Part shown: positions 50,401-57,334 of the stretch, one piece after another | Numbering within the stretch: position 1 is the stretch's first letter | Layout of the letters: every line of letters begins with the position of its first letter | Source of the DNA: Halichoerus grypus | Lineage: Eukaryota > Chordata > Mammalia > Carnivora > Phocidae | Length of the DNA: 64,000 nt | NCBI RefSeq assembly: GCF_964656455.1 | Contig: NC_135720.1 | Coordinates: 102,684,696 to 102,748,695, forward strand | Direction of reading: 5' to 3' | Notes under the pieces: generated by a model | The model's input: the letters and a program-made list of their open reading frames with translations, nothing else | What the model was told of the DNA's origin: nothing | The model's database searches: none | Program-made: the position numbers and the translations under genes

Positions 50401-53122
50401 ACCATGCCCCTATAGGGAGCAGATTCTCTTGCACTGTCTCCCAACCGAGCAAGGGCAGCTTCTCCTTGCATTTGGAGTCGAGTTTTTGTGAGATCGAGGG
50501 GAAAGGTTGCTAATAAAAAAACAAAATGAGGGGGAAACCCATAACATTCAGAGAAACAAACAAAAATTCTAAAATTCTAAAGTCACAGGACTAATATTTT
50601 AGTCACCACAAGATCAGTGATTCTCAAATTTTAGAATACATCAGAATTAGTTAGAGAAATTGTTAAAAATTATTTCCTAGCCCCATGCCTATGGATTCTG
50701 AGTAGGTTGATGGGGGTTTAGAAATCATTCGATTCTTATGCACTCCCAAATTTAAGAATCACTGTCCCAAAGCACCCCCACCCCCAGATCATCAGGAAAA
50801 AAAAAAAGTGACAAGACTTGGGTTCTTTTTACTCAGAAATTTCAGCCTAAAATCTACGTTAGTCCTTAATTTTTGCTTTCCAATGGGAATAATTTCAGAT
50901 ATCCATATTCTGTGATGCTCCTTTGACTGCACCCATGATTAAGACCCAATATGACTTTTAGAATACTATACTAATTCTGATAGGTTCATAATAAGTGCAG
51001 GTGAAGCTGCATTCTGTAATTTCATAGGTGATATTCACTGATCTGAAGTTTGAGATATAGAAAATGTAATATAAAGTTTATACAAGGGCAGCATGCTCAA
51101 TATACTTTCAATTAAGGCATATATTGAGTTGTTTTTCCAGTACTGAGTTTTATGTGTGGCCTCCTCATGAGGACCAATTGTACTTGAAAAGTTTTTTTCT
51201 AACGATTATATTTTGAATTCAAGAATACATTTTACCTTGAAACAGTGAAGCTAACTGGCCCACATTAGGAAGATCAAGCTCATAACTTTATACTCATAAT
51301 GTCCCGAATAACTGAAGTAATCAGATTCAGGTAAGTTCATGAACATTATTGACATTACATGAGTCTTTTCAATGACCACCACCTGATAGAAAATCATAGT
51401 TATGCTTTTTCCAAGAGAAATCAGAGTAGGGGGAAGAGAATATTAAATCTTACCACTGGTCTTTGGAAAAAATATCTTGCTGATAGTTCCCCTAAAACAG
51501 AAGTAGTTTGCATGTAGAGAATTTAAACAATGCCTTATTAACATACGAACCCTGAAAAAACTATATAGGTTCTTCTATATTAACATGGGTTATGCCTCTC
51601 AAAATAATTCTGGTTTCCTTACTGGTTACTTAAATAATGTTTCAGGTTCTGATCCTAAAGTGTTTTGTACTCAAAACCATCCCATATTTTGATTTCCTAA
51701 CTTCCATCCCCAGCCCCCACACCATTCTCCACAAACCTTTAACAAAAGGAATGTTTCTTTGCCATTGGTCACAGGGGGAAACATCAGGTTAAAAAAAAAA
51801 AGCTGGAAATATTTAATTCAGCAATCTGATTTTAAATTTTTTTTGAAAAAAGTTGAATTGTATTTCAGTAAAAACAGTGAATAACAGAAATTTTTCCCAT
51901 CAGCTTTAAGAGAAGAGAAAGAGAAAAAATAGAGGGTCCAAAGGGCAAGAGTAGAAGAGCACAAAGGGCAAAACAATGGATCCTGTGCTGGCTGTGCTGG
52001 AAATACAAAATAAGTTAATTTTAGATGAGGACAAAGTAACATTTTCTAATGATAACACACCAAAGCTGTTGCTTGTTTTGTTTTTCAACAGGCAAGAAAA
52101 TGAAAGGGTAATCTTAAAATGCACAGTGAAGGCTTCACAGGGAACACGCAGGCACTCTGCTCACAAAATCATTGGAAGGAACACCACGTGCTCATGCAAG
52201 GGCATCATAATTCTCCCTAGGTGGGCTCGAGTTTTCTCTGACTTGCTTATGCATAGGTAACTATCGGTCCTCTATGTTCTTACGATATTTAATGCTTTCA
52301 TTATAATCAGTAGCACACTGTAACTGTCTGTCACTGCATGTCTCCCCACCCGCCTGTAAGAAAGGTCAGGGCTGAGTCTTTTAAGCACTATCACCACAGT
52401 CTAATATTGTAGTAATTACAACAATGTTGCAATTAATAGGTGCCCCGCCTTGGATTTCACATTTATATATTATCTACTTCTCAGACTCCTGAAACGTAGA
52501 CACAGTATAGATGAGTTAAGCTCAAGGAGGACAACTGGCAGATGTTGAGAAGATGCTCAGTAAGTGACAGGTTAATAACTTAAGTCCTACGAGTCCACAA
52601 AAGATAATGACATGGTGAGGCTATGTAAGAATATAAACCAGAGAGATTGTTTCAATAAGGATGAAGAGTGGACTGTGTTTTTAAAAGGTCATCCTCACAG
52701 ATGGGAAAATGATTCCTATAGAGGAATGACAGCTCTTGCAGCTTCCAAGCGTAGACATTCAGACACAATAGCACACCTCTGCGGGAGACGGAATTGGAAG
52801 GAAAAGACCTTAGTGACCTCCAGTGCCGCGTCGTCGCAAAGCCAGCCTTGTCCCCGCCCTGCCACAACGGCCAGGCAGGTGTGCAAGAAGAGGGCGCAAC
52901 CGAGCGGGCCGCACACCCCGGGGGGCCGAAGCCGCCCGCCGGTGCCCTCACCCCCCACCCCCAGCGCGGCACCTCGACGAGTCGCGGGGGAGGCCCAGGC
53001 GGGGGCGGCCGGGTACCTAGCTCGGCCACGGTAGCCGCGCAGCCTGACAGGAGGAACTTGCTCGCTCGGGGCCATCTCTGGGCAAGCGGCAAAAGCCTCT
53101 CCTCATCCTCTGGAACCGACAT
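28386..53122 (-). CDS. SLC25A27: Mitochondrial uncoupling protein 4 / solute carrier 25 member 27
   Basis: Inner-mitochondrial-membrane carrier expressed mainly in brain, linked to mild uncoupling and lower oxidant production; its exact substrate is debated. Nine coding exons (- strand): 53122-53017, 50509-50318, 48555-48471, 45160-45038, 43030-42918, 39021-38937, 34324-34232, 33600-33498 and 28457-28386. They total 972 nt, 323 residues plus stop, the human length. The three carrier signatures P-x-[DE]-x-x-[KR] are all intact: PLDLTK (exon 2), PTDLVK (exon 4), PADVIK (exon 7). The arginine-rich loops and six-helix layout follow the family. The start [11 protein letters not shown] is in a CpG island with a weak Kozak context (T at -3). 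The gene shares a promoter with CYP39A1. No frameshift or missing residue was seen. Confidence 0.97.
28660..28790 (-). repeat. MIR fragment
   Basis: ATTTTACAGATGAGGACATT followed by GAGGCTTAGTAA, the reverse-oriented MIR core. In SLC25A27 intron 8. Confidence 0.6.
29404..29453. repeat. (AT)n microsatellite, near-palindromic
   Basis: About 50 bp of alternating A and T, opening GAATAT and closing ATATTC. Intronic in SLC25A27. Confidence 0.95.
30370..30590 (+). repeat. MIR
   Basis: CAGTTCCCAGCTCTGCCACA, CTTGAGCAAGTTTCTTATAC, TCATCTGAAAAATGAGGATA and GAGCTTAGCACAGTGTCTG follow MIR order in the forward orientation. Confidence 0.75.
30640..31340 (+). repeat. L2 LINE fragment
   Basis: Pyrimidine-rich stretch with the L2-like blocks CCACAAGGTCCTTCTTAACC and TTTCAAAGCTCAGGTCAGAT. 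Noncoding. Confidence 0.55.
31380..31590 (+). repeat. MIR
   Basis: Forward MIR: CTGGGTTTGATTTCTGACTC, GGCCAAGTTATTCAGACTCT, TCTCCTCTGTAAAAGACATA, GATTAGCACAGTGTTGG. Confidence 0.7.
32090..32850 (+). repeat. L2 LINE, 3' part
   Basis: Long open but nonfunctional stretch with L2 wording, ending in the typical 3' block AGCAGGGCCTGAGATTCTCC ... GACTAGGTGCTCAATTAATA. In SLC25A27 intron 8. Confidence 0.65.
33498..33600 (-). CDS. SLC25A27: SLC25A27 coding exon 8
   Basis: Acceptor TTTTTAG before 33600; donor AGAATG/GTAACG after 33498. Reads [10 protein letters not shown] to SWLRM and ends in phase 0. Confidence 0.96.
34232..34324 (-). CDS. SLC25A27: SLC25A27 coding exon 7
   Basis: Acceptor TTTATAG before 34324; donor GGAAG/GTAGAT. 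Contains the third carrier signature PADVIK within [14 protein letters not shown]. Confidence 0.96.
34520..35060 (+). repeat. Ancient interspersed repeat (family not assigned)
   Basis: GGACACCTACTGGTGACAGG, CAGGCAGAGATCAGCCCATG and AAAGTCACTGAGAGG are blocks of the same old family seen at 2440 and 39840. Confidence 0.5.
35150..35430 (+). repeat. L2-like fragment
   Basis: Pyrimidine-rich segment resembling the L2 body (CCATGCCTGCACCCCTACCT, TCCTTCAGTCTGTGCTCAGG). Low similarity. Confidence 0.4.
35430..36930. other. SLC25A27 intron 6 stretch without recognised element
   Basis: I see no exon, repeat or RNA gene here that I can support. Confidence 0.5.
36930..37010 (-). repeat. Old L1 fragment, antisense
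   Basis: ATTGTGGTAAAATAGACACA and TACAATTTACCATTTTAATC match a well-known old L1 segment in reverse. Confidence 0.65.
38331..38522 (-). mobile_element. Can-SINE
   Basis: Reverse-oriented: tail at AAGATTTTATTTATTTATTT, a GA-rich run, then the head read as CCACCCAGGTGCCCC. In SLC25A27 intron 6. Confidence 0.9.
38937..39021 (-). CDS. SLC25A27: SLC25A27 coding exon 6
   Basis: Acceptor TATTGCCAG before 39021; donor TCGAG/GTAGGT. Reads [20 protein letters not shown] and on to HGLS. Confidence 0.96.
39100..39300 (+). mobile_element. Can-SINE
   Basis: GGATGCCTGGGTGGCTCAGT head, GGTCATGATCTCAGGGTCAT centre, CT-rich end and an A-rich tail that runs into a tandem duplication. It lies only about 80 bp upstream of SLC25A27 exon 6. 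Confidence 0.9.
39303..39499. repeat. Tandem duplication, two 89-bp units 108 bp apart
   Basis: Units 39303-39391 and 39411-39499 differ at only a few bases (GCTTGG/GGTTGG, ACCATT/ACTATT, AAGCAC/AACCAC, CTGCAG/CTACAG). They are separated by an A-rich spacer. Confidence 0.95.
39840..41100 (+). repeat. Ancient interspersed repeat, long copy (family not assigned)
   Basis: Follows the known order of a large old mammalian repeat: GGCATTATTCTAGGTGCTGG, AATAAGGCAAAGAAAGGGGA, GGAACAGCAAGAATACTGG, GAGCAGAGCAGTGATGACTC, AAGATGACTACAAGATTTTG. It is the longest copy in the window. Intron 5 of SLC25A27. Confidence 0.6.
41292..41477 (+). mobile_element. Can-SINE
   Basis: GGGGCGCCTGGGTGGCTCAG head to a TTTTTTTAAAAAAA tail. 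AAAAGGCCATTCC at 41279-41291 is matched by AAAAGGCCATCCC near 41478-41490. Low divergence. Confidence 0.93.
41530..42180 (+). repeat. Ancient interspersed repeat (family not assigned)
   Basis: A second copy of the old family next to the one at 39840, with TGGAGGAGATAGACACACAG and CAGTAAAGTGTTATAAGGG. It ends before the next SINE. Confidence 0.5.
42280..42467 (+). mobile_element. Can-SINE
   Basis: GGGACGCCTGGGTGGCTCAG head, ends AATAAAATCTTAAAA. AAGACAGAAGC is duplicated at 42266-42276 and 42468-42478. Confidence 0.95.
42918..43030 (-). CDS. SLC25A27: SLC25A27 coding exon 5
   Basis: Acceptor TCCTTTAG before 43030; donor GGGAG/GTAATG. Reads [20 protein letters not shown] and on to AALVNMG. 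Confidence 0.96.
43640..43790 (-). repeat. MIR
   Basis: CTGAGGAAACTGAGGCTTAG, GTTAAGGAACTTGACTAGGG and GAATCCCGGGTTGTCTGACC are the reverse-oriented MIR core. Confidence 0.75.
45038..45160 (-). CDS. SLC25A27: SLC25A27 coding exon 4
   Basis: Acceptor TAATTAG before 45160; donor TTGCG/GTAAGT. Contains the second carrier signature PTDLVK. Confidence 0.96.
45980..46115 (-). repeat. MIR
   Basis: TTTACAGATAAGGAAACTGA, then GAGTGGTACGGCCAAGGC: reverse-oriented MIR core. Confidence 0.65.
46216..46422 (+). mobile_element. Can-SINE
   Basis: GGGTGTCTGGGTGGCTCAGT head and AAATAAATAAATAAAATCTT tail. The flanks AAAAGAACATATGTAG (46200-46215) and AAAAGCACAAATGTAG (46423-46438) form a diverged target duplication, so this copy is older. 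Confidence 0.9.
46800..46945 (+). repeat. L2 3' end
   Basis: CAGTGATGGCAGGGACTACT and the GGGTACAGGACAGGCACACC block resemble the L2 terminus. Confidence 0.45.
47340..47760 (-). mobile_element. Old L1 fragment, antisense
   Basis: GAGTTGCTGGGTCAAAAGAT, ACATTCCTGTTAACAGC, TTTCCCTGATCACTGGTGAG and TTGAACATTTTTAAATG: the reverse complement of an old L1 ORF2 end. Confidence 0.7.
47800..47965 (-). repeat. MIR
   Basis: TCATTATCTCATCTAATCCT, AGCTAAGAAAACTGAAGATC and GAGCAGGAATTTGAGCCTAT: reverse-oriented MIR. Confidence 0.6.
48010..48230 (+). mobile_element. Can-SINE with duplicated head
   Basis: GGGACACCTGGGTGGCTCAG appears at 48010 and again at 48042 (with CTTAG), a 32-bp tandem duplication that also includes the flanking TAATATT. 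The whole is bounded by TCTTTTAATATT at 47998-48009 and 48233-48244. Confidence 0.93.
48471..48555 (-). CDS. SLC25A27: SLC25A27 coding exon 3
   Basis: Acceptor TCTACACAG before 48555; donor CTTTG/GTAAGT. Reads [20 protein letters not shown], ending HYPL plus two bases of tryptophan. Confidence 0.96.
48760..49080 (+). repeat. L2 LINE 3' part
   Basis: GTGCTCCCTGACCTCCAG, CATGAGCTTTTCAGGGCAGG and GAGCTTGGTACACAGCAGGC are in L2 order, ending in TTTAATAAA. Confidence 0.7.
49080..50317. other. SLC25A27 intron 2 stretch without recognised element
   Basis: AT-rich unique sequence with a poly(A) run near 49240-49254; nothing else that I can support. Confidence 0.5.
50318..50509 (-). CDS. SLC25A27: SLC25A27 coding exon 2
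   Basis: Acceptor TTTTTTATTAG before 50509; donor CATAG/GTATCT. Contains the first carrier signature PLDLTK and the [13 protein letters not shown] block. Ile99-equivalent replaces the human Val in RHVV. Confidence 0.96.
50510..52820. other. SLC25A27 intron 1
   Basis: Mostly unique sequence. Weak MIR-like wording near 52440-52560 could not be confirmed. No exon was found. Confidence 0.5.
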
Positions 53123-53560
53123 TCAGCAGCAAGACGGGACGACAATATACCCCTTCTGGCCGGCGCCCAGCGCCGCGGCTGGCCTGCCACTCTGCCAGGG
53201 CCGCCCGTCCTCAACCGGCGAGTGGTGGAGCGGGGACCATTTCCCTCGCTCGGCTCAGCCAGCCGGCCTCGCGAACCTACAGCTTTCCTCGCAGCCCCGG
53301 GCTGGAGAGCTCCACAGAACTGAGAGCTGAACAACAACGCGAAGCCCACGAGGCTTCTGGGAAATGTAGTCCCCCGGACTGCGCGCCTCTTGGGCGCCAT
53401 TCTCTGATTGGCCGTGAGCGAGGCTTACTCGGCGCCGCCAGCCCCGGTCTCCATGGCAACAGAGCAAGTTCTCCTCCCGCCTTCCACCCCTCGGCACCCG
53501 CACCAGTTTGGTCCAGCCCCTGCGTTGGGTCCAGCGTGGCCGGGTCTGGCAAGACTAGTG
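52830..53560. promoter_or_regulatory. CpG island of the SLC25A27/CYP39A1 shared promoter
   Basis: CpG-dense sequence that covers SLC25A27 exon 1 and extends towards CYP39A1. The open frames on both strands are a by-product of GC content. Confidence 0.8.
53017..53122 (-). CDS. SLC25A27: SLC25A27 coding exon 1
   Basis: ATG at 53122-53120; 35 codons plus one base, donor CTAG/GTACCC. Reads [20 protein letters not shown] and the start of helix 1. Confidence 0.96.
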
Positions 53561-53768
53561 GAGGTGGGAGGAGGGAGCGATGATGCAGAAGTCATCTAAA
53601 AATTGGGGCGGGGAAAGGAGGCTACAGTTAGGAAGGCAAACAAACTGCGGAAGTTGTAGCAGACAAGTTGGGAGGTCCGGTAGGTGCCCCCTCCCAACAG
53701 GGAATGAGCCAGTGCCACGGCGGCAGGACTTTTCCCTTTTCTGATTCTGGAAGGTGCTAGACAAAAAC
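53123..53768. promoter_or_regulatory. Bidirectional promoter between SLC25A27 and CYP39A1
   Basis: Start codons lie 646 bp apart, facing away from each other. Visible motifs are a ZNF143-like TTCTGGGAAATGTAGT at 53355-53370, an inverted CCAAT box ATTGG at 53407-53411, and an RFX X-box GTCTCCATGGCAAC at 53447-53460. No TATA box is evident, which fits a CpG-island promoter. Confidence 0.75.
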
Positions 53769-53945
53769 ATGGAACTAATTTCCCCAACAGTGATTATAAT
53801 CCTAGGTTGCGTTGCTCTTTTATTATTCCTTCAGTGGAAGAATTTGCGTGGACCCCCGTGCATAAGGGGCTGGATTCCTTGGATTGGAGCTGGATTTGAG
53901 TTTGGGAAAGCCCCTCTAGAATTTATAGAGAAAGCAAGAATCAAG
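53769..53945 (+). CDS. CYP39A1: Oxysterol 7-alpha-hydroxylase CYP39A1, first coding exon
   Basis: Microsomal cytochrome P450 that 7-alpha-hydroxylates 24-hydroxycholesterol in the bile-acid pathway of liver. Exon 1 gives 59 residues, phase 0 at its donor ATCAAG/GTATGT. It holds the N-terminal membrane anchor (residues about 6-21, IIILGCVALLLF core), a short basic stop (WKNLR), the proline-rich PPC segment and the GWIPWIGAGFEFGKAPL block typical of this family. An in-frame GTG lies five codons upstream, but the ATG at 53769 fits homology and has a good context (A at -3, G at +4). The heme-binding cysteine and the rest lie in exons right of the window; I found no exon 2 up to 64000. Confidence 0.96.
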
Positions 53946-54559
53946 GTATGTGGCCTTAGCAGGTGGGGTTTCCGGAGGAGGTAATGTTTTCTTTTTTATT
54001 TTCTTTTATTGGATCTCAAATGCAACATTAAAACACAGGCAACATACCTGCTGTCCACAGACGATCATTCCTCAGCTATCAACAGCTAAACCTTATGCAA
54101 GTTTTTTCGAAAGAAATGGATTTTTATTGGTTATTAATAGATTTTTATCAGCTTGTAGCTTCCTTTTTGGAAGTAGGTATTAATTTATAAATGCTAGTTA
54201 CTTCATCGTAGTTTAAAAGTCCTAAAGGTACACATATTAACTAAACACTTGGCAATAATTCGGAAAGACAAAAATGAAATACGGTTAATTTAAATTTATG
54301 AAAACGTGTAATAAATTAGTATCCTAACTGAATTTAACACCAGGCTGCTGTAAAAATTACTTGCAAACTTAGTCTTCACAAATTTAGCCCGCACTGTATT
54401 TTCAGCTGGTGTTATTATTTGATGATGATGAGATCCATTTTCACTGCATACTAAGGAGATTAGTAAGTTGTTGTAGTAGATGTTTTTGTCCTTAAAATAG
54501 CTTTCAAATATAGTGTATCTTTCAAAAATAGTATGTAAGTTACGGCCAACTTTTTTCCT

Positions 54560-55990
54560 TTATTTCAACGAATGCTTCAGTGTACATTCCCGTGTGTGTT
54601 GTGGGGTTGTGCTTTTGGCACTTATCCAATTGTTTCCTCAGAATAAATTCCTAAAAGTGGAATTGCCTAGTCCAATGACATGAACATTTAAATTGTTCAT
54701 GTTATTGTGTCACTCTTGCAAAAGAATGTAACAATATACAACTTTTCTTGATCTTTGAGTGTAGGGGATTGCCTAGTTCCTCATATTCTGGCCCACACTA
54801 GGTGCCATAAGTATTGGGAGTTTGATATAGGAAAAATGTTATATTTTAAAGGAATATTTCTTTGTCTCCCATAGCCTTCCTTAGTCATGATTTTGATACA
54901 TTTTAAGGAACGTTATTTACAAGCATGTCTCAGAAGGTCAAGCAAGGTCAAAAAGATTATTCTGTTTGCTTCTAAAAGGTTTGTAGTTTTCCATTTTACG
55001 TTTAGGTCTGTGATCCATTTTGAGGGTTTTTTTTTTTTTGGTTTTGTTTTGATTTGGGTTTTTTTGTATGGTAAAAGTAAGGGGTGAGGTTAATTTTTTC
55101 CCCATCTTGATGTCCAGTTGTTCCAATATCACATCCTGAAGGACTGTCCTTCCTTCATTGATCGCCTTTGCAGCTTTTTAAAAATTAATTGGCCATATAT
55201 ATGTAGATCTATTTCTAGCCTTTCTATCCTAGTCCATTGATTATATACCCACTCCTTTGTTAATACTACACTGTCTTAAATACTCTAGTTTTATAGTAAG
55301 TCTTTAAATCAGGCAGTGAAAGTTCTCCATATTTCTCTGTAATTGACTTGCCATTCAAGATTATTTGCATTTTATCTAAGTTTTAGAACTGGCTTGTCAA
55401 TATCTATCATAAAGACTGCTAGAATTATGAATGTAAGTTTGTTAAATCTATCGAAAAATTGGGGGAGAATTGACTTCATAACAATAGTAAGTCTTCAAAT
55501 CTATGACTGCTGTGTATCTCTCCATTTATTTAGCTATATAATTTCTTTCAGAAGTGTTCTGTAGTTTTTGTGATGTGGTCTTGCCTGTGGTTGTTAACTA
55601 TTTTATATTTTGAGGCTATTGTAAATAAGATTGCTTTTACTTTTGTTTTCCACTCGTATCCTGTTGAAACATAAAAAATACAATCTGTTTTCTGTATATT
55701 AACTTTATACCTTGTGACTTTATGCTAAATTCAGTTGATTACTTCTAGTAGTTACTTCGGAGATGCTTTAGGATTTTTATACATAAAACAATATGTCTTG
55801 TAAACAGATAAATTTACTTCCTTTTTTCTGATCTTGATGCTTTTTATTTCTTTTTTCTGTATTGTAATCAGTAGGATTTCTAGTATATTGATGAATGGAA
55901 GTGGTGAGAGTAGACAAGCTTGTCTTTTTCCTACTATTAGGGGAAATTGTTCGGTATTTCACCATTAAGTGTGATATTAACTGTAGATTT
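54560..55990 (-). mobile_element. Old L1, antisense ORF2
   Basis: Reverse complement of old L1 reverse-transcriptase sequence: TAGTCCATTGATTATATACC, CTCTAGTTTTATAGTAAGTC, TGTATATTAACTTTATACC, GAATGGAAGTGGTGAGAGTA. Many stops. Confidence 0.8.
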
Positions 55991-56329
55991 TTCAAAGGTG
56001 CCTATTTCAGTCCTGACCTTCGGCCCACACACAGAATTCATAGATGCCACCAAAGAAATAAATAGTGACTTATTATCTGTTCATGTCCATCGTTTCCCAG
56101 CTGCCAGTGAAATCCTTATTTCACCTGATTCTACCTCATCGTACACAGAAACAGAAGCATCTGCATTTGTTTTAAAAGTTGCAAAGTATTCCCTGAATCA
56201 CAGTTTACCTAAACAGTGACTTAATGATTGACATAGTTTGTTTCCCATATTTTGCAGTTATAAATATTGTAGGAACAAGTGTCATTTCTATGTGTGAAAA
56301 TGTATCAATAGAATGAATTATCAGATTCA

Positions 56330-56940
56330 AAGTATAAATGCATTTATAATTTAGAGTGAAATAGGAAACGTTTTGAGTGTGTTGAGCAGAGGAATGATGG
56401 GCTCTGATTTAAATCTTAAAGGTTCACTTTGGCTGCTCTGTTAAAAACAGGAATGCAAGAACAAAAGAAAGAAGATAAGTTGAAGGTTATTGCAATAATC
56501 CAAACTTAAGATCATTGTGGTTTCGGAGACTGTGGTTTCAACCATGGTGATGGCAGTGGAAATTTGGGAAGTGGCTGGATATATTTTGAAGGTGGAAGCA
56601 GCAGGATTTACTGGCAAGTTGCATGTGGTGTGTAAAAGAATGAAAAGGGCCCAAGATGACTCCAAGAAGTTTGGCTTGAGTAGCTAGAAAATGAGATTTG
56701 CTGTCAAGTGAAACAGCCACAAATACAAGAACTTACTGGAAGGGAAGAAGTTATCAGAAGTTCCACTTTAGCTATGTTGGAGTTTGATAAAAAATAAAAT
56801 AAAATAATTAAAATTTTAAAAATTAAAAAAAAGGTATGGTGAGATATGTTGGAGTTTGGGATGTTGATATCCAAGTGGGAATACTGAGTTAAGCAGCTGG
56901 ATAAATAAATTTGGAGCTTGCAAAAGATGTCCACTGATGC
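56330..56940 (+). repeat. Ancient interspersed repeat (family not assigned)
   Basis: GAGCAGAGGAATGATGGGCT, GTTATTGCAATAATCCAAAC, AAGATGACTCCAAGAAG and GTTGATATCCAAGTGG follow the same order as the copy at 39840. An A-rich insertion interrupts it at 56787-56844. Confidence 0.6.
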
Positions 56941-57120
56941 ATAGTTTCAGTCTCTTCTACCTATCTTCTATAGCTGTCATTTCCCCTGAAATTCTTTTCA
57001 TATATTTATTTCTATTTAATTTTTTTTTTCACATTTCTATACTCTCTTTTCCTTAGATTCTTTATTTCCTGTGGGTTATAGTATCCCTTGTGCTTCTCAT
57101 CATTGTCATCTCTCTTTCTC

Positions 57121-57334
57121 TTTTTTAAGATTTTATTTATTCATTTATTTGAGAGAGAGAGAGAGAGAGCACGCATGAGTGGGAGTGGAGGAGAGTGAGA
57201 AGAAAAGAAAGAATCAGACTCACCACTGAGCATGGAGCCCAAAGCGATGCAGGGCTCCATACAAGGACCCTGAGATCATGACCTGAGCCGAAACCCAATT
57301 GGACACTTAACCAACTGAGCCACCCAGGCACCCC
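57121..57334 (-). mobile_element. Can-SINE
   Basis: Reverse-oriented: AAGATTTTATTTATTCATTT tail, GA run, head read as CCACCCAGGCACCCC. The flanks TCATTGTCATCT and TCATTGTTATCT form a slightly diverged target duplication. Confidence 0.92.

Noticed and set aside
52612..53599. Open frames of 60-178 codons on both strands near SLC25A27 exon 1
   Set aside because: CpG-island artefacts. Only the 35-codon SLC25A27 exon (53122-53017) has homology and a splice donor.
53754..53768. Upstream in-frame GTG as the CYP39A1 start
   Set aside because: Family proteins start at MELIS and the ATG at 53769 has a good context; there is no reason for a GTG start.
55947..56219. 90-codon + strand open frame preceded by CCTATTTCAG
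   Set aside because: Possible acceptor, but the peptide is unfamiliar, the frame starts in antisense L1, and it does not match CYP39A1 exon 2.
57140..57170. GA-rich run as a stand-alone microsatellite
   Set aside because: It is the internal CT-rich segment of the reverse-oriented SINE at 57121-57334.
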